Shown here: positions 38,327 through 46,688 of the stretch, one piece after another
Position numbering within the stretch: position 1 is the first letter of the stretch
Layout: each line of letters opens with the position of its first letter
NCBI GenBank assembly: GCA_030065825.1
Contig: JASJCY010000015.1
Location: 1 to 55,060 of the forward strand
Reading direction: 5' to 3'
Origin: Nostocaceae cyanobacterium
GTDB taxonomy: Bacteria; Cyanobacteriota; Cyanobacteriia; Cyanobacteriales; Nostocaceae
DNA length: 55,060 nucleotides
Notes under the pieces: model-generated
Seen by the model: only the letters and a program-made list of their open reading frames with translations
What the model was told of the DNA's origin: nothing
Databases searched by the model: none
Position numbers and translations under genes: made by a program

Positions 38327-38363
38327 TTACAGCGGTTTTTAGTTGAGTGCAATACAACAACAA

Positions 38364-38420
38364 CCTCACCCCGGCTAAAGCCACCCCTCTCCTTAGTAAG
38401 GAGAGGGGTTGGGGGTGAGG
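38364..38420. repeat. Large palindrome after the GH16 gene
   Basis: The inner arms CCCCTCTCCTTA and TAAGGAGAGGGG are a perfect 12-bp match around one base. The outer CCTCACCCC pairs with GGGGTGAGG. It is a common cyanobacterial dispersed palindrome that may act as terminator for the GH16 gene; related text is inside the nested MITE at 47586-47785. Confidence 0.75.
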
Positions 38421-38488
38421 TTCTGAGTGTATTCCATCGAAGTGAAAAGCGCTATATTTATGCCTTGGGATGCTCCCACTTAATATTT

Positions 38489-38574
38489 GGCGTTGCTGAT
38501 TTTAAGTATGAATCTGGGACAAAGGTTTTGGAATCATGCAAAATCTTGCATTACGCCATGGATTCAGCAATGCC
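38489..38574. mobile_element. MITE-like element B
   Basis: The left end GGCGTTGCTGA and the right end TCAGCAATGCC are inverted repeats. The core AAGGTTTTGGAATCA is shared with element G (52857-52978). It encodes nothing. Its right end reaches into the 3' end of the zinc-ribbon/TPR gene and supplies that gene's last residues and stop codon. Confidence 0.75.
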
Positions 38575-38986
38575 TGATATTTTTTCCTATTAACTCGATC
38601 ACTTGCAAGCAATTACAAGCAATGGCATTTTGTGGATCAAACTTGAGTGCTTGTTGCCAAGATGAGATCGCTTGTGGGAATTCTCCTTGCAATGCGGATA
38701 ATTTACCAGCCAAGGCATGGAAATCTGCATTGCTATAGTATAAAGCAATAGCTCTATTATTCTGGGCTGTTGCCTCTGGATAACGTCCTTGTGTGCATAA
38801 ATCTAGTGCTTGTTTGTGATACCAGATGGCTTGGTCGGAAAGACGGCACAAATCAGACAAATCTGCTTTGCAACGTCTACAAGTTAGGGAGGAAGATGAA
38901 CCAGAGTGATCATGATTACCCTGCTCAATAGATCCTCTGCTTCCCTTTCGCGGACGATAAACTGCACCACACACAGGACATTTCAT
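38564..38986 (-). CDS. Zinc-ribbon TPR protein of the Hsp70 cluster
   Basis: A 140-residue protein. The N-terminal CPVC at residues 3-6 and CRRC at about 36-39 form a four-cysteine zinc ribbon. Two TPR-type helical repeats follow at about 53-125 (AIWYHKQALDLCTQGRYPEAT, AISSWQQALKFDPQN). The ATG lies 6 bases after the dnaK stop, so the two are in one operon, and a co-chaperone or client-adaptor role is likely. The last codons (IRHC, stop) are contributed by the terminal repeat of a MITE, so the original C terminus has probably been replaced. Confidence 0.8.
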   Translation of the reverse strand: MKCPVCGAVYRPRKGSRGSIEQGNHDHSGSSSSLTCRRCKADLSDLCRLSDQAIWYHKQALDLCTQGRYPEATAQNNRAIALYYSNADFHALAGKLSALQGEFPQAISSWQQALKFDPQNAIACNCLQVIELIGKNIRHC

Positions 38987-38992
38987 GATTTC

Positions 38993-40747
38993 TCACTCTG
39001 ACTCATTGGTACTAGCATAGTAAAGAAAATCTTCCAGTTCTGATTGCAACTCGGGTAGTTGTGCACTATTGTTGGCGATCGCATTTTCAATGTCTGCTAA
39101 TAAGTCTTGTAATTCCTCTGCTTGTTCAGAGTCCATAGTTTCTAGTAATTGTTGAGCGCGGTTTAAAAGTGGAGCCATTTCTGGAGCAATTGCTACTGCT
39201 GTATTTTTTGGGGAAACGTCAATTGTTTCATCACTTGCAAACAATGCCTCTAAATCTGCCCTTGCTTGCTTCAATTCATGGCTAGAGAGTTTTTGCATAC
39301 CTGCATTATTGACTACTAACCTCCCTTGTTGCCCTTTGCCTTTCTCCGTGGTGGTGACGGTGAGAATGCCATTTAAGTCAAAGTCAAAGTGAACTTCGAT
39401 TTGAATCCCTCCTGCTGGTTTGGGTGGTAAGTTCTCCACTTTAAAGGAACCGAGAGGAACATTTTCTTCAGCGATCGCATTTTCACCCTGAAAAACTTCG
39501 ATTTCCACCACTTCTTGTTCATCAACCAGAGTGGAATAAACATGGGAGCGAGAAACGGGAACAACGCTATTGCGGGGAATAATCACACTAAAGTAACCTG
39601 GCATAATACCCATTGGGGTAGATACAGCGGCAGCAATACCCAGGGAATGGGGAATCACATCTACAAGAATGGCATCTACAGATTCACCTACCAATACCCC
39701 AGCTTGTAAAGCTGCTCCTAAAGCCACACACAGGTCTGGTTGAATACCATCAGTGGGAGTTTGCCCCAAATGCTCCTCAATCATTTGTTGCACTATAGGG
39801 ATGCGTGTGGAACCACCAACTAGGATAACCCGGTCGATGTCCTCTGGTTCTAGGTTAGCATCTGCTAGGGCACGGTCGATAGCTTCTAGGGTTTCTTCTA
39901 ATAATGGGCGAATTAATTCTTCAAAATCTGCCCGCGCTACTTCTGTTTCTAAATGTAGGGCAGTTTTACCCTTACTACCCAAAAAGGCTTCCCGCACTGT
40001 GGCAAATGCGTAGGAACTCAGGTCAATTTTTAACTGCTCAGCGGCTCGCAAAAGCCGTGCCTGGGTGGCGGCATCATCTGGCACATCCACACCATGCTGT
40101 TGCCGGAATAGATCCCCTAGATGGAGTTGCAAAAGCCTGTCAAAGTCGTCTCCACCCAAGCGGTTATTACCATGACTAGCTAGTACCTCTGTGACTTCCC
40201 CCGTAATTTCCACAATCGACACGTCAAAAGTACCACCTCCCAAGTCATAAACCACAACCCGTTCTGTCTCTTGGGAACGCAAATCATAAGCTAAAGCTGC
40301 TGCCGTTGGTTCGTTAATAATTTGCAGTACCTCCAAACCAGCGATCTCCCCAGCAGTTTTAGTTGCTTGTCGTTGAGCATCTGTAAAGTAAGCTGGAACC
40401 GTAATTACTGCTTGGGTAATTGTTTCTCCTAAAGCACTCTCAGCCCGTTGTTTCAGCGCACGGAGGATAATCGCCGAAACTTCATGGGGTAAATATTCTT
40501 TATCTCCTAAAATGGTTTTGTGGTCAGTTCCCATCCAGCGCTTAATTGACTTCACAGTGCGTTCAGGTGCTGCTGCATACTGTCGCAGTGCTTCCCGTCC
40601 CACCAGCAGTTTACCCGCATCGCTAAACCCCACACAGGAAGGTAAAATCAAGTCGCCATCTTCTCCTGGCAATACCCGCACCTGTCCGTTTTCGACAATT
40701 GCTACTTCCGAATTCGTTGTACCTAAGTCAATACCAACTGCTTTCAT
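38993..40747 (-). CDS. Short Hsp70-family chaperone (DnaK-like)
   Basis: An ATP-dependent chaperone of 584 residues, about 50 shorter than housekeeping DnaK. The ATPase domain shows GIDLGTTNSEVA at 5-16, EPTAAALAYDL, YDLGGGTFDVSIVE and ILVGGSTRIPIVQQM. The substrate domain includes IPHSLGIA and the strand-rich segment after IPRNSVVPVSRS. The C-terminal lid is short and acidic and lacks the usual disordered tail. It is one of the divergent extra Hsp70s typical of cyanobacteria. It forms an operon with the zinc-ribbon TPR gene; GrpE and J-like partners are on the same strand upstream, beyond a three-gene insert of opposite direction. Confidence 0.92.
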   Translation of the reverse strand: MKAVGIDLGTTNSEVAIVENGQVRVLPGEDGDLILPSCVGFSDAGKLLVGREALRQYAAAPERTVKSIKRWMGTDHKTILGDKEYLPHEVSAIILRALKQRAESALGETITQAVITVPAYFTDAQRQATKTAGEIAGLEVLQIINEPTAAALAYDLRSQETERVVVYDLGGGTFDVSIVEITGEVTEVLASHGNNRLGGDDFDRLLQLHLGDLFRQQHGVDVPDDAATQARLLRAAEQLKIDLSSYAFATVREAFLGSKGKTALHLETEVARADFEELIRPLLEETLEAIDRALADANLEPEDIDRVILVGGSTRIPIVQQMIEEHLGQTPTDGIQPDLCVALGAALQAGVLVGESVDAILVDVIPHSLGIAAAVSTPMGIMPGYFSVIIPRNSVVPVSRSHVYSTLVDEQEVVEIEVFQGENAIAEENVPLGSFKVENLPPKPAGGIQIEVHFDFDLNGILTVTTTEKGKGQQGRLVVNNAGMQKLSSHELKQARADLEALFASDETIDVSPKNTAVAIAPEMAPLLNRAQQLLETMDSEQAEELQDLLADIENAIANNSAQLPELQSELEDFLYYASTNESE

Positions 40748-41125
40748 AAAATTTAATATTTATAAAGTTATTTACCCTTATTCCTAGCTCCATCACATTC
40801 CACATTTGCAATCCCTTGGGTCGTAGTAGACTTTAGGCGATCGCACTTGCAGAGGATGACAGCTTCACCATTAGATATAAGGTTACAAGATATTGAGCAT
40901 TGGGGTATAGTTCTCCCCCTGCTTTACTTAACCTGTCAATTTTGGATTGGTTGAGTATTAGTGCTTCATCGCATTAGTTCTAAGGAGTAACAGATCCCCG
41001 ACTTCTTAAAGAAGTCGGGGATCTAAACCATCCCCGACTCATCAAAATTAATGCGATAGACCACTAGTTCTTACCCCACCATTCAGCTATACTAGACTTA
41101 GTTTATAGACTTAGTTTTAAAATTG
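40748..41125. other. Spacer between divergent dnaK-like and antitoxin genes
   Basis: About 380 bases holding the promoters of both genes, a HIP1 octamer near 40838 and the dispersed palindrome at 40992-41024 followed by a partial duplicate CATCCCCGACTC. No gene is seen. Confidence 0.45.
40992..41024. repeat. Dispersed palindrome, copy 2
   Basis: AGATCCCCGACTTCTT and its complement flank a single base. It is the same element as 9822-9854; only the central bases differ. Confidence 0.85.
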
Positions 41126-41371
41126 ATGAAAACTGTCAATATTCACTACTGCAAAACGAACTTTTCACGTTTGTTATCCCGCGTGCAACTTGGAGAAGAA
41201 ATCATTATTTCCAACCGAGGTATTCCCGTAGCAAAGTTGGTTCCACTTAGTACCTCATCCAATCGGCAAGCTAGTTTAGGGTTGGATCGAGGGCGTTTTA
41301 TCGTCCCAGAAGACTTTAACGCTCCTTTGCCAGAAGAGATTTTGGCAGCATTCGAGGGTAGTGAAGAGTGA
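41126..41371 (+). CDS. Phd/YefM-type antitoxin
   Basis: An 81-residue protein with the Phd-family pattern: N-terminal KTVNIHYCKTNFSRLLSRVQLGEEIIISNRGIPVAKLVPL, which binds DNA, and an acidic C-terminal tail that neutralises the toxin. The ATG at 41126 is preferred over the TTG one codon earlier. Its TGA overlaps the toxin's GTG by four bases (GTGA), so the pair is translationally coupled. It represses its own promoter in related systems. Confidence 0.88.
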   Translation: MKTVNIHYCKTNFSRLLSRVQLGEEIIISNRGIPVAKLVPLSTSSNRQASLGLDRGRFIVPEDFNAPLPEEILAAFEGSEE

Positions 41372-41769
41372 AACTATTGGTGGATACCCAGTGCTGGTTG
41401 TGGTGGTTTGCCCAACCAGAACGCTTGAGTGAGGAAGCGATCGCACACATTGCCGATGAAGCCAACGAATTGTGGTTCTCTGTTGCTAGTGTGTGGGAAA
41501 TAGGCATCAAAGTTGCAATCGGAAAGTTGCCACTGCCAGAACCAATGGATAGCTACATTTCTAGCCGTATGGTGCAATTGGGAGCGCAATTCCTAGAAAT
41601 TACAGCAACTCATGCTTTACAAGCCGCTGCATTACCCTTGTATCACCGAGATCCATTTGATAGAATGCTGATTGCACAGTCTCAGTTGGAAGACATGACC
41701 CTTGTGAGTGCTGATGCTATGTTGAGGCAATACAAAGATGTTTCCATTCTTTGGGCAGCCAATTCGTGA
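41368..41769 (+). CDS. VapC-like PIN-domain toxin
   Basis: A 133-residue PIN-domain ribonuclease toxin. The acidic metal-binding residues are in LLVDTQCWLWW (first Asp), SVWEIGIK (Glu) and HRDPFDRMLIAQ, with a further Asp in LVSADAML. The start is GTG at 41368, overlapping the antitoxin stop. VapC-type toxins cut tRNA or rRNA. With its antitoxin it has inserted between the GrpE and DnaK genes of the chaperone cluster on the opposite strand. Confidence 0.9.
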   Translation: MKLLVDTQCWLWWFAQPERLSEEAIAHIADEANELWFSVASVWEIGIKVAIGKLPLPEPMDSYISSRMVQLGAQFLEITATHALQAAALPLYHRDPFDRMLIAQSQLEDMTLVSADAMLRQYKDVSILWAANS

Positions 41770-41845
41770 GTATAGTGGAAAAGCTATCTACAGTCCCCTA
41801 AATTAGAGATAATATTTCTATGATTCAGTAATTCTCAACTCATCT

Positions 41846-42466
41846 ATGACTCAAGCCATACCTAAGCTAGTAACCTTTGAGGAATTCGTCGATTGGCTAC
41901 CCGAAAATACCGGAGTACGCTACGAACTACATAATGGGAATATTGTGGAAATGGCACAACCAGTAGGAGATCATGAAGAAGTTAAAGGATTTTTAGGTAT
42001 CGAAATTCCTTTTGAAATCAAACGTTTAAGACTCCCCTACATTGTCCCTAACCAAGCTATAGTTAGACCTCTGGAAAAAGATTCTGGTTATTTTCCAGAT
42101 GTATTGGTGCTAAATCGTGCAAATCTGGCAAATGAACCATTGTGGAAAAAACAATCTACCGTGAGTTTGGGTGCATCGATACCTTTAATAATTGAGGTTG
42201 TATCAACTAACTGGCGTGACGATTACTACATAAAATTCGCTGATTACGAAGAAATGGGTATCCCCGAATACTGGATTATAGATTATGCTGCCTTAGGTGG
42301 ACGTAATTTTATCGGTAACCCCAAACAACCAACAATCTCTGTTTGTAACTTAGTTGATGAGGAATATCAAATCAGTAAGTTTCGAGACAATGACAGTATT
42401 ATCTCCCAAAGCTTTCCTGAATTGAATCTCACCCCAAACCAGATTTTTCAAGCTGGTTTGGTGTAG
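41846..42466 (+). CDS. Uma2-family (DUF820) putative nuclease
   Basis: A 206-residue member of the large cyanobacterial Uma2/DUF820 family, whose fold is that of restriction-like PD-(D/E)xK nucleases. The landmarks are TFEEFVDWL, RYELHNGNIVEM, PDVLVL, and IIEVVSTNWRDDYYIKFADYEEMGIPEYWIID, which contains the catalytic Glu and Lys. Its biological role is not established; these genes are often linked to mobile DNA. It lies 76 bases after the toxin on the same strand, and its stop is four bases from that of the convergent GrpE gene. Confidence 0.85.
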   Translation: MTQAIPKLVTFEEFVDWLPENTGVRYELHNGNIVEMAQPVGDHEEVKGFLGIEIPFEIKRLRLPYIVPNQAIVRPLEKDSGYFPDVLVLNRANLANEPLWKKQSTVSLGASIPLIIEVVSTNWRDDYYIKFADYEEMGIPEYWIIDYAALGGRNFIGNPKQPTISVCNLVDEEYQISKFRDNDSIISQSFPELNLTPNQIFQAGLV

Positions 42467-42470
42467 TCTT

Positions 42471-43244
42471 TTAATTGTTGGTTCCTAAATCCCCAGTTCT
42501 TGGTGTCCCTACAATCACCTGTGCTTCCCTCAAGACTTTATCACCCCATAAATAACCCCGTACTACTTCCTGAATCACCGTATTTTCTACGATATCTGCC
42601 CTTGATTCGCGTCCCACAGCATACATTGTCTGGGAGTCAAATGGTTTGCCCTCAGCAAGAATAGGAACAACACCCCTTTGTCGGAGTATCTCTAAAAGCG
42701 ATCGCCTAATTAACTCTACACCCTGTTGATTGCTGGTGATAATTTCACTTAAGGATTCTGATGTTGGTGATTTTTCATACTCATTAGATTGAGTAGAATT
42801 GACCCCAAAAAATTCTTTAACCTTTTCCCAGAAGGTTTTTTGTGTAATGGATTGTGAATTAGGAGTATCAGATAATTCTTCTTGCCAGTAAGTAGAAGCC
42901 CGATCCAAAGCATCCAAAATATTTAGCAAATCTTTGAATAGTTTTTCTTGTTGTTGCTCAAATTGAGCTAATGTCTGCTTTTGGCTTTGTTGCAGACGTA
43001 TTTGCATTTGTTCTTGATCTGTGCGAGTGACTGACAATGCTTGCGCTAGAGTATCTTGGCTGGAACGCAATAATTTCCCCTGTTGCTTGAGTTCATGGCG
43101 CAGAGCAGTCCATTCTGCTACCATTTGATAGGGATCAAAAGAATTGGCAGATTCTGGTGGTTCACCCAAATACTCAGGGGGGGTTTGTTCTGAGTGTAAA
43201 TAATCCAGAAGTTTGGCAAATAAAGCTTCTTTGTCAGTTGTCAT
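42471..43244 (-). CDS. GrpE-like nucleotide-exchange factor
   Basis: A 257-residue nucleotide-exchange factor for Hsp70. A long coiled coil at about 45-115 (LKQQGKLLRSSQDTLAQ, QIRLQQSQKQTLAQFEQQQ) and the C-terminal beta domain (GVVPILAEGKPFDSQTMYAV, VVRGYLWGDKVLREAQVIV) define GrpE. It is longer than typical GrpE and has a polar insert at about 145-175. It is expected to serve the divergent DnaK-like protein of this cluster. The J-like gene lies 135 bases upstream on the same strand. Confidence 0.9.
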   Translation of the reverse strand: MTTDKEALFAKLLDYLHSEQTPPEYLGEPPESANSFDPYQMVAEWTALRHELKQQGKLLRSSQDTLAQALSVTRTDQEQMQIRLQQSQKQTLAQFEQQQEKLFKDLLNILDALDRASTYWQEELSDTPNSQSITQKTFWEKVKEFFGVNSTQSNEYEKSPTSESLSEIITSNQQGVELIRRSLLEILRQRGVVPILAEGKPFDSQTMYAVGRESRADIVENTVIQEVVRGYLWGDKVLREAQVIVGTPRTGDLGTNN

Positions 43245-43379
43245 TTGTTATTTGTCATTAGACATCTGGTGGAAAATAATGTAGGGACGTAAAATTTTAC
43301 GTCTGGAACAAGAGTTGTAGCTGACGCATATTTAATTTTCACGTCTAGGTCTATTTGTCATTTGTCATTGCCCAAAAAA

Positions 43380-43676
43380 TTAAAATGTGGCACGAATTAA
43401 ATCTTCGAGGCTAATTTCTAATTGAGCGATTGCTTTTTCTTGCACCTGTTGTAATATCTCTGGGTCTACTTCTGCTTCCAGGGGACGAATTTTAAAGAAA
43501 TCCTGATATTGGCTTGTTTCTCCTTTGCGCAGTGCTTCATAAGCTTCTCGAATTGCTTTAAATTCTTGGGGATAAGTATGAGCAGGAAATTCCCGCAATT
43601 TTCGATGATATGCGGCTTTAATTTGGGCAGGAGTAGCACCTGGATCAATTCCTAATTGTTGGTAGTAATCAGTCAT
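43380..43676 (-). CDS. J-domain-like protein lacking the HPD motif
   Basis: A 98-residue protein starting MTDYYQQLGIDPGATPAQIK. Helices I to III of a J domain are clear (AAYHRKLREF and EFKAIREAYEALRK), but the loop between II and III is PAHTYPQ where the invariant HPD should be, so it cannot stimulate Hsp70 ATPase in the normal way. The second half (about 55-98) is helical and acidic. I place the start at the ATG 43676: the frame stays open further upstream, but there it runs into repeat DNA of a MITE. It is grouped with GrpE, DnaK-like and TPR genes. Confidence 0.85.
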   Translation of the reverse strand: MTDYYQQLGIDPGATPAQIKAAYHRKLREFPAHTYPQEFKAIREAYEALRKGETSQYQDFFKIRPLEAEVDPEILQQVQEKAIAQLEISLEDLIRATF

Positions 43677-43715
43677 AAAAAGTCCTGAATAATTAACTTT
43701 TACCTTCTTGACAAT

Positions 43716-43993
43716 GGTATTGCATAAATGTGGGATAATTTTGATGATTTTGTGGCATGGGCATCTTAGTTTGTGTAACGGGCATCTTAGTTTGTGGAAC
43801 GGGCATCTTAGTTTGTGTAACGGGCATCTTAGTTTGTGGAACGGGCATCCCTGCCCGTCTGTTGGGTTTTGTGGGATGGGCACCTTGCCCGTCTGTTGGG
43901 TTTTGTGGAACGGGCATCCCTGCCCGTTTGTTGTATTTCTCAAGCAGATAATATGCCTACCCCACTCATATCATCCCTTAATTCAGCAATGCC
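43716..43993. mobile_element. MITE-like element C (278 bp)
   Basis: The ends GGTATTGC with AATG-GGGAT and ATCCCTTAATTCAGCAATGCC are imperfect inverted repeats. The interior is built of GGGCATC-containing repeats. The right end is three bases from the stop codon of the large TPR gene. An inverse-orientation relative is at 51729-51877. Confidence 0.75.
43756..43860. repeat. 21-bp tandem repeats inside MITE C
   Basis: Five successive GGGCATC units spaced 21 bases apart (ACGGGCATCTTAGTTTGTGK), alternating TGTAAC and TGGAAC, followed by looser GGGCATCCCTGCCCGT copies to about 43927. Confidence 0.85.
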
Positions 43994-43995
43994 GT

Positions 43996-46503
43996 TTACA
44001 ATAATTCCCGAAAACCTCTTTTTCTTTTACCTTTTCTTTTCTTTGGCTGAGATGATAAGTCTCCAAAGATAAAGTCTAAATCTAGTTCATCATCTTCATC
44101 TTCCTCATCTTCATCATCAAAGAAATCAGGCATATCATTTAACATCTTTTGCTTGAGTTCTGGAAGCATTTTTTCAAGTTCTGATTCGGGAATTTTGTCA
44201 CCAAACTTTTGTTGAAGTATGATTAATAAGAAGTCATCAATATTTGAGATATCTATCTCGTAAAATTCCTCTGAGTCTGGCATAATTCTTTGAGATTCTC
44301 TAGCATCCAGCAACGCTTGTTCTTCCCGGAATGCTTGCAATGCTTTAGAATCTTGTAGACGACGGGCTAATTCAAATCCCTGTTGCTTTAATTGTTCATA
44401 TTCTCGACTCTCAACCTCGTAGGTTGTAGCTTTAGCTAGTAGCAACAAGGGGTTTTGGGGTTCTCGCTGTAGTGCTGATTCCAAGGCTGGTAAAAGAGTG
44501 GTAATCTTGCCAAAACGCCGTGCTTGGAGTTGAATATTTGCCAAAGCATTACCTGGTTGGGGCATGTTCTGGAGGTAGAATTGCAGAGGATATTCTAGTT
44601 TTTGGGGACTACTTTCTTTGACAGCTAAAACAACTAAATGGGCAATTCTCGCTTCTGGGTGCTCTGTTGAGAGGTTGAACAATTGTTGCAGATATTGATT
44701 TTTCACAGCAGCAATGCCTTTTTCCCGTTTGCTGAATAGATGAACAGAAAGGGCGATCGCCTGCAACACAGGAATTTGTTCCTGACCAGATAATTTTTCC
44801 AGGAGAGTATCCCACTGTTGGGTTGCTGTTTTTTGGTTTAATGAAACTCGACCCCCAGAATTAGGCGTACTTTCGACGGCATTCACGAATATCTGACAAG
44901 CAGATATGGCTGGATCTTGTTCATCTTCTGCCTGCACTAAACGACTAAAGAAGGGATAACTTAAGGTAGATAGAGCATCTATCCAGGGTAAGACTTTTAC
45001 TTCTGTATCAACACTGAGGTCGTCAAAATGCTTGCCAAAACGGCGACGAGCTTCATTGTGTGCTTGTTCGTCTCCTAATTTCTCCCAACAAAACAGCAAG
45101 GCAGTGTAAATTTCTTCAAAACGACAGCCACCTTCAATGGCTTGGGTAATTAAGGCGATGGCTTCAGTATAATTTTTCTCTGAGGTAGCAACTAATCCCT
45201 TGCGTCCCAATACTTCTGGTAATCTAGGAGAAAGAATTTCTGCTACTTGCAAAGATTTGAAAGCATCCCTTTGGCGATTTAGCGCCATGTAACTATCTGC
45301 CATCCAGCAATGCAGATGAGCTAGGGTTGATTTTAAGCGTGTATCGGACCATTCTTGGGGCTTTTGTCTTCCTTCCACCTCCAACCACCGCAAAAACTGG
45401 CTTAAAACATGTTGGCGTTGTTTGTGAGAATCATTAGCACTCAAGACTTCTAAGAGATTTACTGCCAACTGGGGATTAAAGGGTTTGTCTGTTAACGAAA
45501 GCAGCCAAAATAGTTCTGCATATTCTGTTTCTCTTTGATCTAATGCCTGTTGACCTGCAAGAATAAATATTGATTTACGCAGATTCTTGAGTTCTGGGAA
45601 GCAAGTTGAATGTCCCTCCATCTGTAGGAACACATGGGCAGCATCGTCATAGTTGTGATTATTAATTAGCCGTACAACTGTCAATGCTAATAGTGCATCT
45701 TGGATGACTGGATCTTCTGGTTCCAGATTCTGGAATTCTAGGGGTGAGTGTCCAGTTTTTGCCTGTTGGGCAACTGCCAATCGCTCTAAAATTGGATGTT
45801 CCACATACTTTGGATTGCTAAAGGATCTATATGCATACATATCCAAACGATTAGAAGCTGCACCCCAATTACCACTCATTTGCTGGCTGTAAACATTCCA
45901 AGCAAGTGGTAAATCTCCTGGGGTGACGGGACGCTTAATTTTTTCAAAAGATGTCAAAGCTGCTTCTGGTTGTCCCTGCTTAAGCGCTAGCACCCCCTGT
46001 ACCCAGCGGAGTTGGGCAGCATAAAACCTTTTGGGTTGTTCTGTAATTAATTCTTCAACTGTGGCAGTATCTCCCTTAAGCAATAGCAGTTTCAGATAAC
46101 AGATGCTGTAGTCTTTAACCAGGGTGTCCGTCTCGAAAGCATCACGGAGTAATACCAGCGCTGCATCCAATTGATTTAATTCCAGCAGACATTTAGCTTG
46201 CCAATAGTGAACTTCTCCCACCAAACCCAATTCTAAAGCGCGTGCAAAGGATTTTTCTGCCTGTTTAAAATTTTGTTTTTGGAATTCCTGTTTTCCCCGC
46301 AACAACCAAATCTCTGATTCTGGGGGACTAAATTTCATTTCCGGGTGCGATCGCTGAATTTTTTTGATTTCTGACAATGCCTGCCGATATTTTTGCTGCC
46401 CAAGCAACTCTTGTAATTTCATCCCCAAGGAGTTTTCACTCAGTTCTGTCCCTTTGCTAGAAATCTGTTGGTGTGAGCGCTGTTTGGATTGATGTTTAGC
46501 CAC
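43996..46503 (-). CDS. Large TPR protein with acidic and basic tail
   Basis: An 835-residue, mostly helical protein with many degenerate tetratricopeptide repeats from about 25 to 720 (QKYRQALSEIKKIQRSHPE, QAEKSFARALELG, NYTEAIALITQAIEGG). The end is unusual: an Asp/Glu-rich block (DFFDDEDEEDEDDELDLDF) followed by a very basic stretch (PKKRKGKRKRGFRELL). The start is GTG at 46503 with AGGAAAA upstream. It is the first gene of the Hsp70 cluster on this strand and is likely a scaffold or client adaptor; the partner is unknown. Its stop codon is three bases from a MITE. Confidence 0.8.
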   Translation of the reverse strand: MAKHQSKQRSHQQISSKGTELSENSLGMKLQELLGQQKYRQALSEIKKIQRSHPEMKFSPPESEIWLLRGKQEFQKQNFKQAEKSFARALELGLVGEVHYWQAKCLLELNQLDAALVLLRDAFETDTLVKDYSICYLKLLLLKGDTATVEELITEQPKRFYAAQLRWVQGVLALKQGQPEAALTSFEKIKRPVTPGDLPLAWNVYSQQMSGNWGAASNRLDMYAYRSFSNPKYVEHPILERLAVAQQAKTGHSPLEFQNLEPEDPVIQDALLALTVVRLINNHNYDDAAHVFLQMEGHSTCFPELKNLRKSIFILAGQQALDQRETEYAELFWLLSLTDKPFNPQLAVNLLEVLSANDSHKQRQHVLSQFLRWLEVEGRQKPQEWSDTRLKSTLAHLHCWMADSYMALNRQRDAFKSLQVAEILSPRLPEVLGRKGLVATSEKNYTEAIALITQAIEGGCRFEEIYTALLFCWEKLGDEQAHNEARRRFGKHFDDLSVDTEVKVLPWIDALSTLSYPFFSRLVQAEDEQDPAISACQIFVNAVESTPNSGGRVSLNQKTATQQWDTLLEKLSGQEQIPVLQAIALSVHLFSKREKGIAAVKNQYLQQLFNLSTEHPEARIAHLVVLAVKESSPQKLEYPLQFYLQNMPQPGNALANIQLQARRFGKITTLLPALESALQREPQNPLLLLAKATTYEVESREYEQLKQQGFELARRLQDSKALQAFREEQALLDARESQRIMPDSEEFYEIDISNIDDFLLIILQQKFGDKIPESELEKMLPELKQKMLNDMPDFFDDEDEEDEDDELDLDFIFGDLSSQPKKRKGKRKRGFRELL

Positions 46504-46688
46504 TGGAGTTTTTTCCTGATTGTTTCCCCCCTCATAGGAAAGGGTGGCTTTAACTACTCTGTTAGTTTTTATTTTAATGCAAATATAGCGATTTTCACCC
46601 TTTGTGCAATATAGTCGTTACAACTTTGGGCAACAAAGCAATGCGCTGGCTTCCCTTTCCCTCTCCTGTTCCCCGACACCCTAGAGTG

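Noticed and set aside
43677-43943. Longer N terminus for the J-like protein
   Set aside because: The open frame upstream of 43676 runs through MITE-derived 21-bp repeats; MTDYYQQLG is the natural J-domain start.
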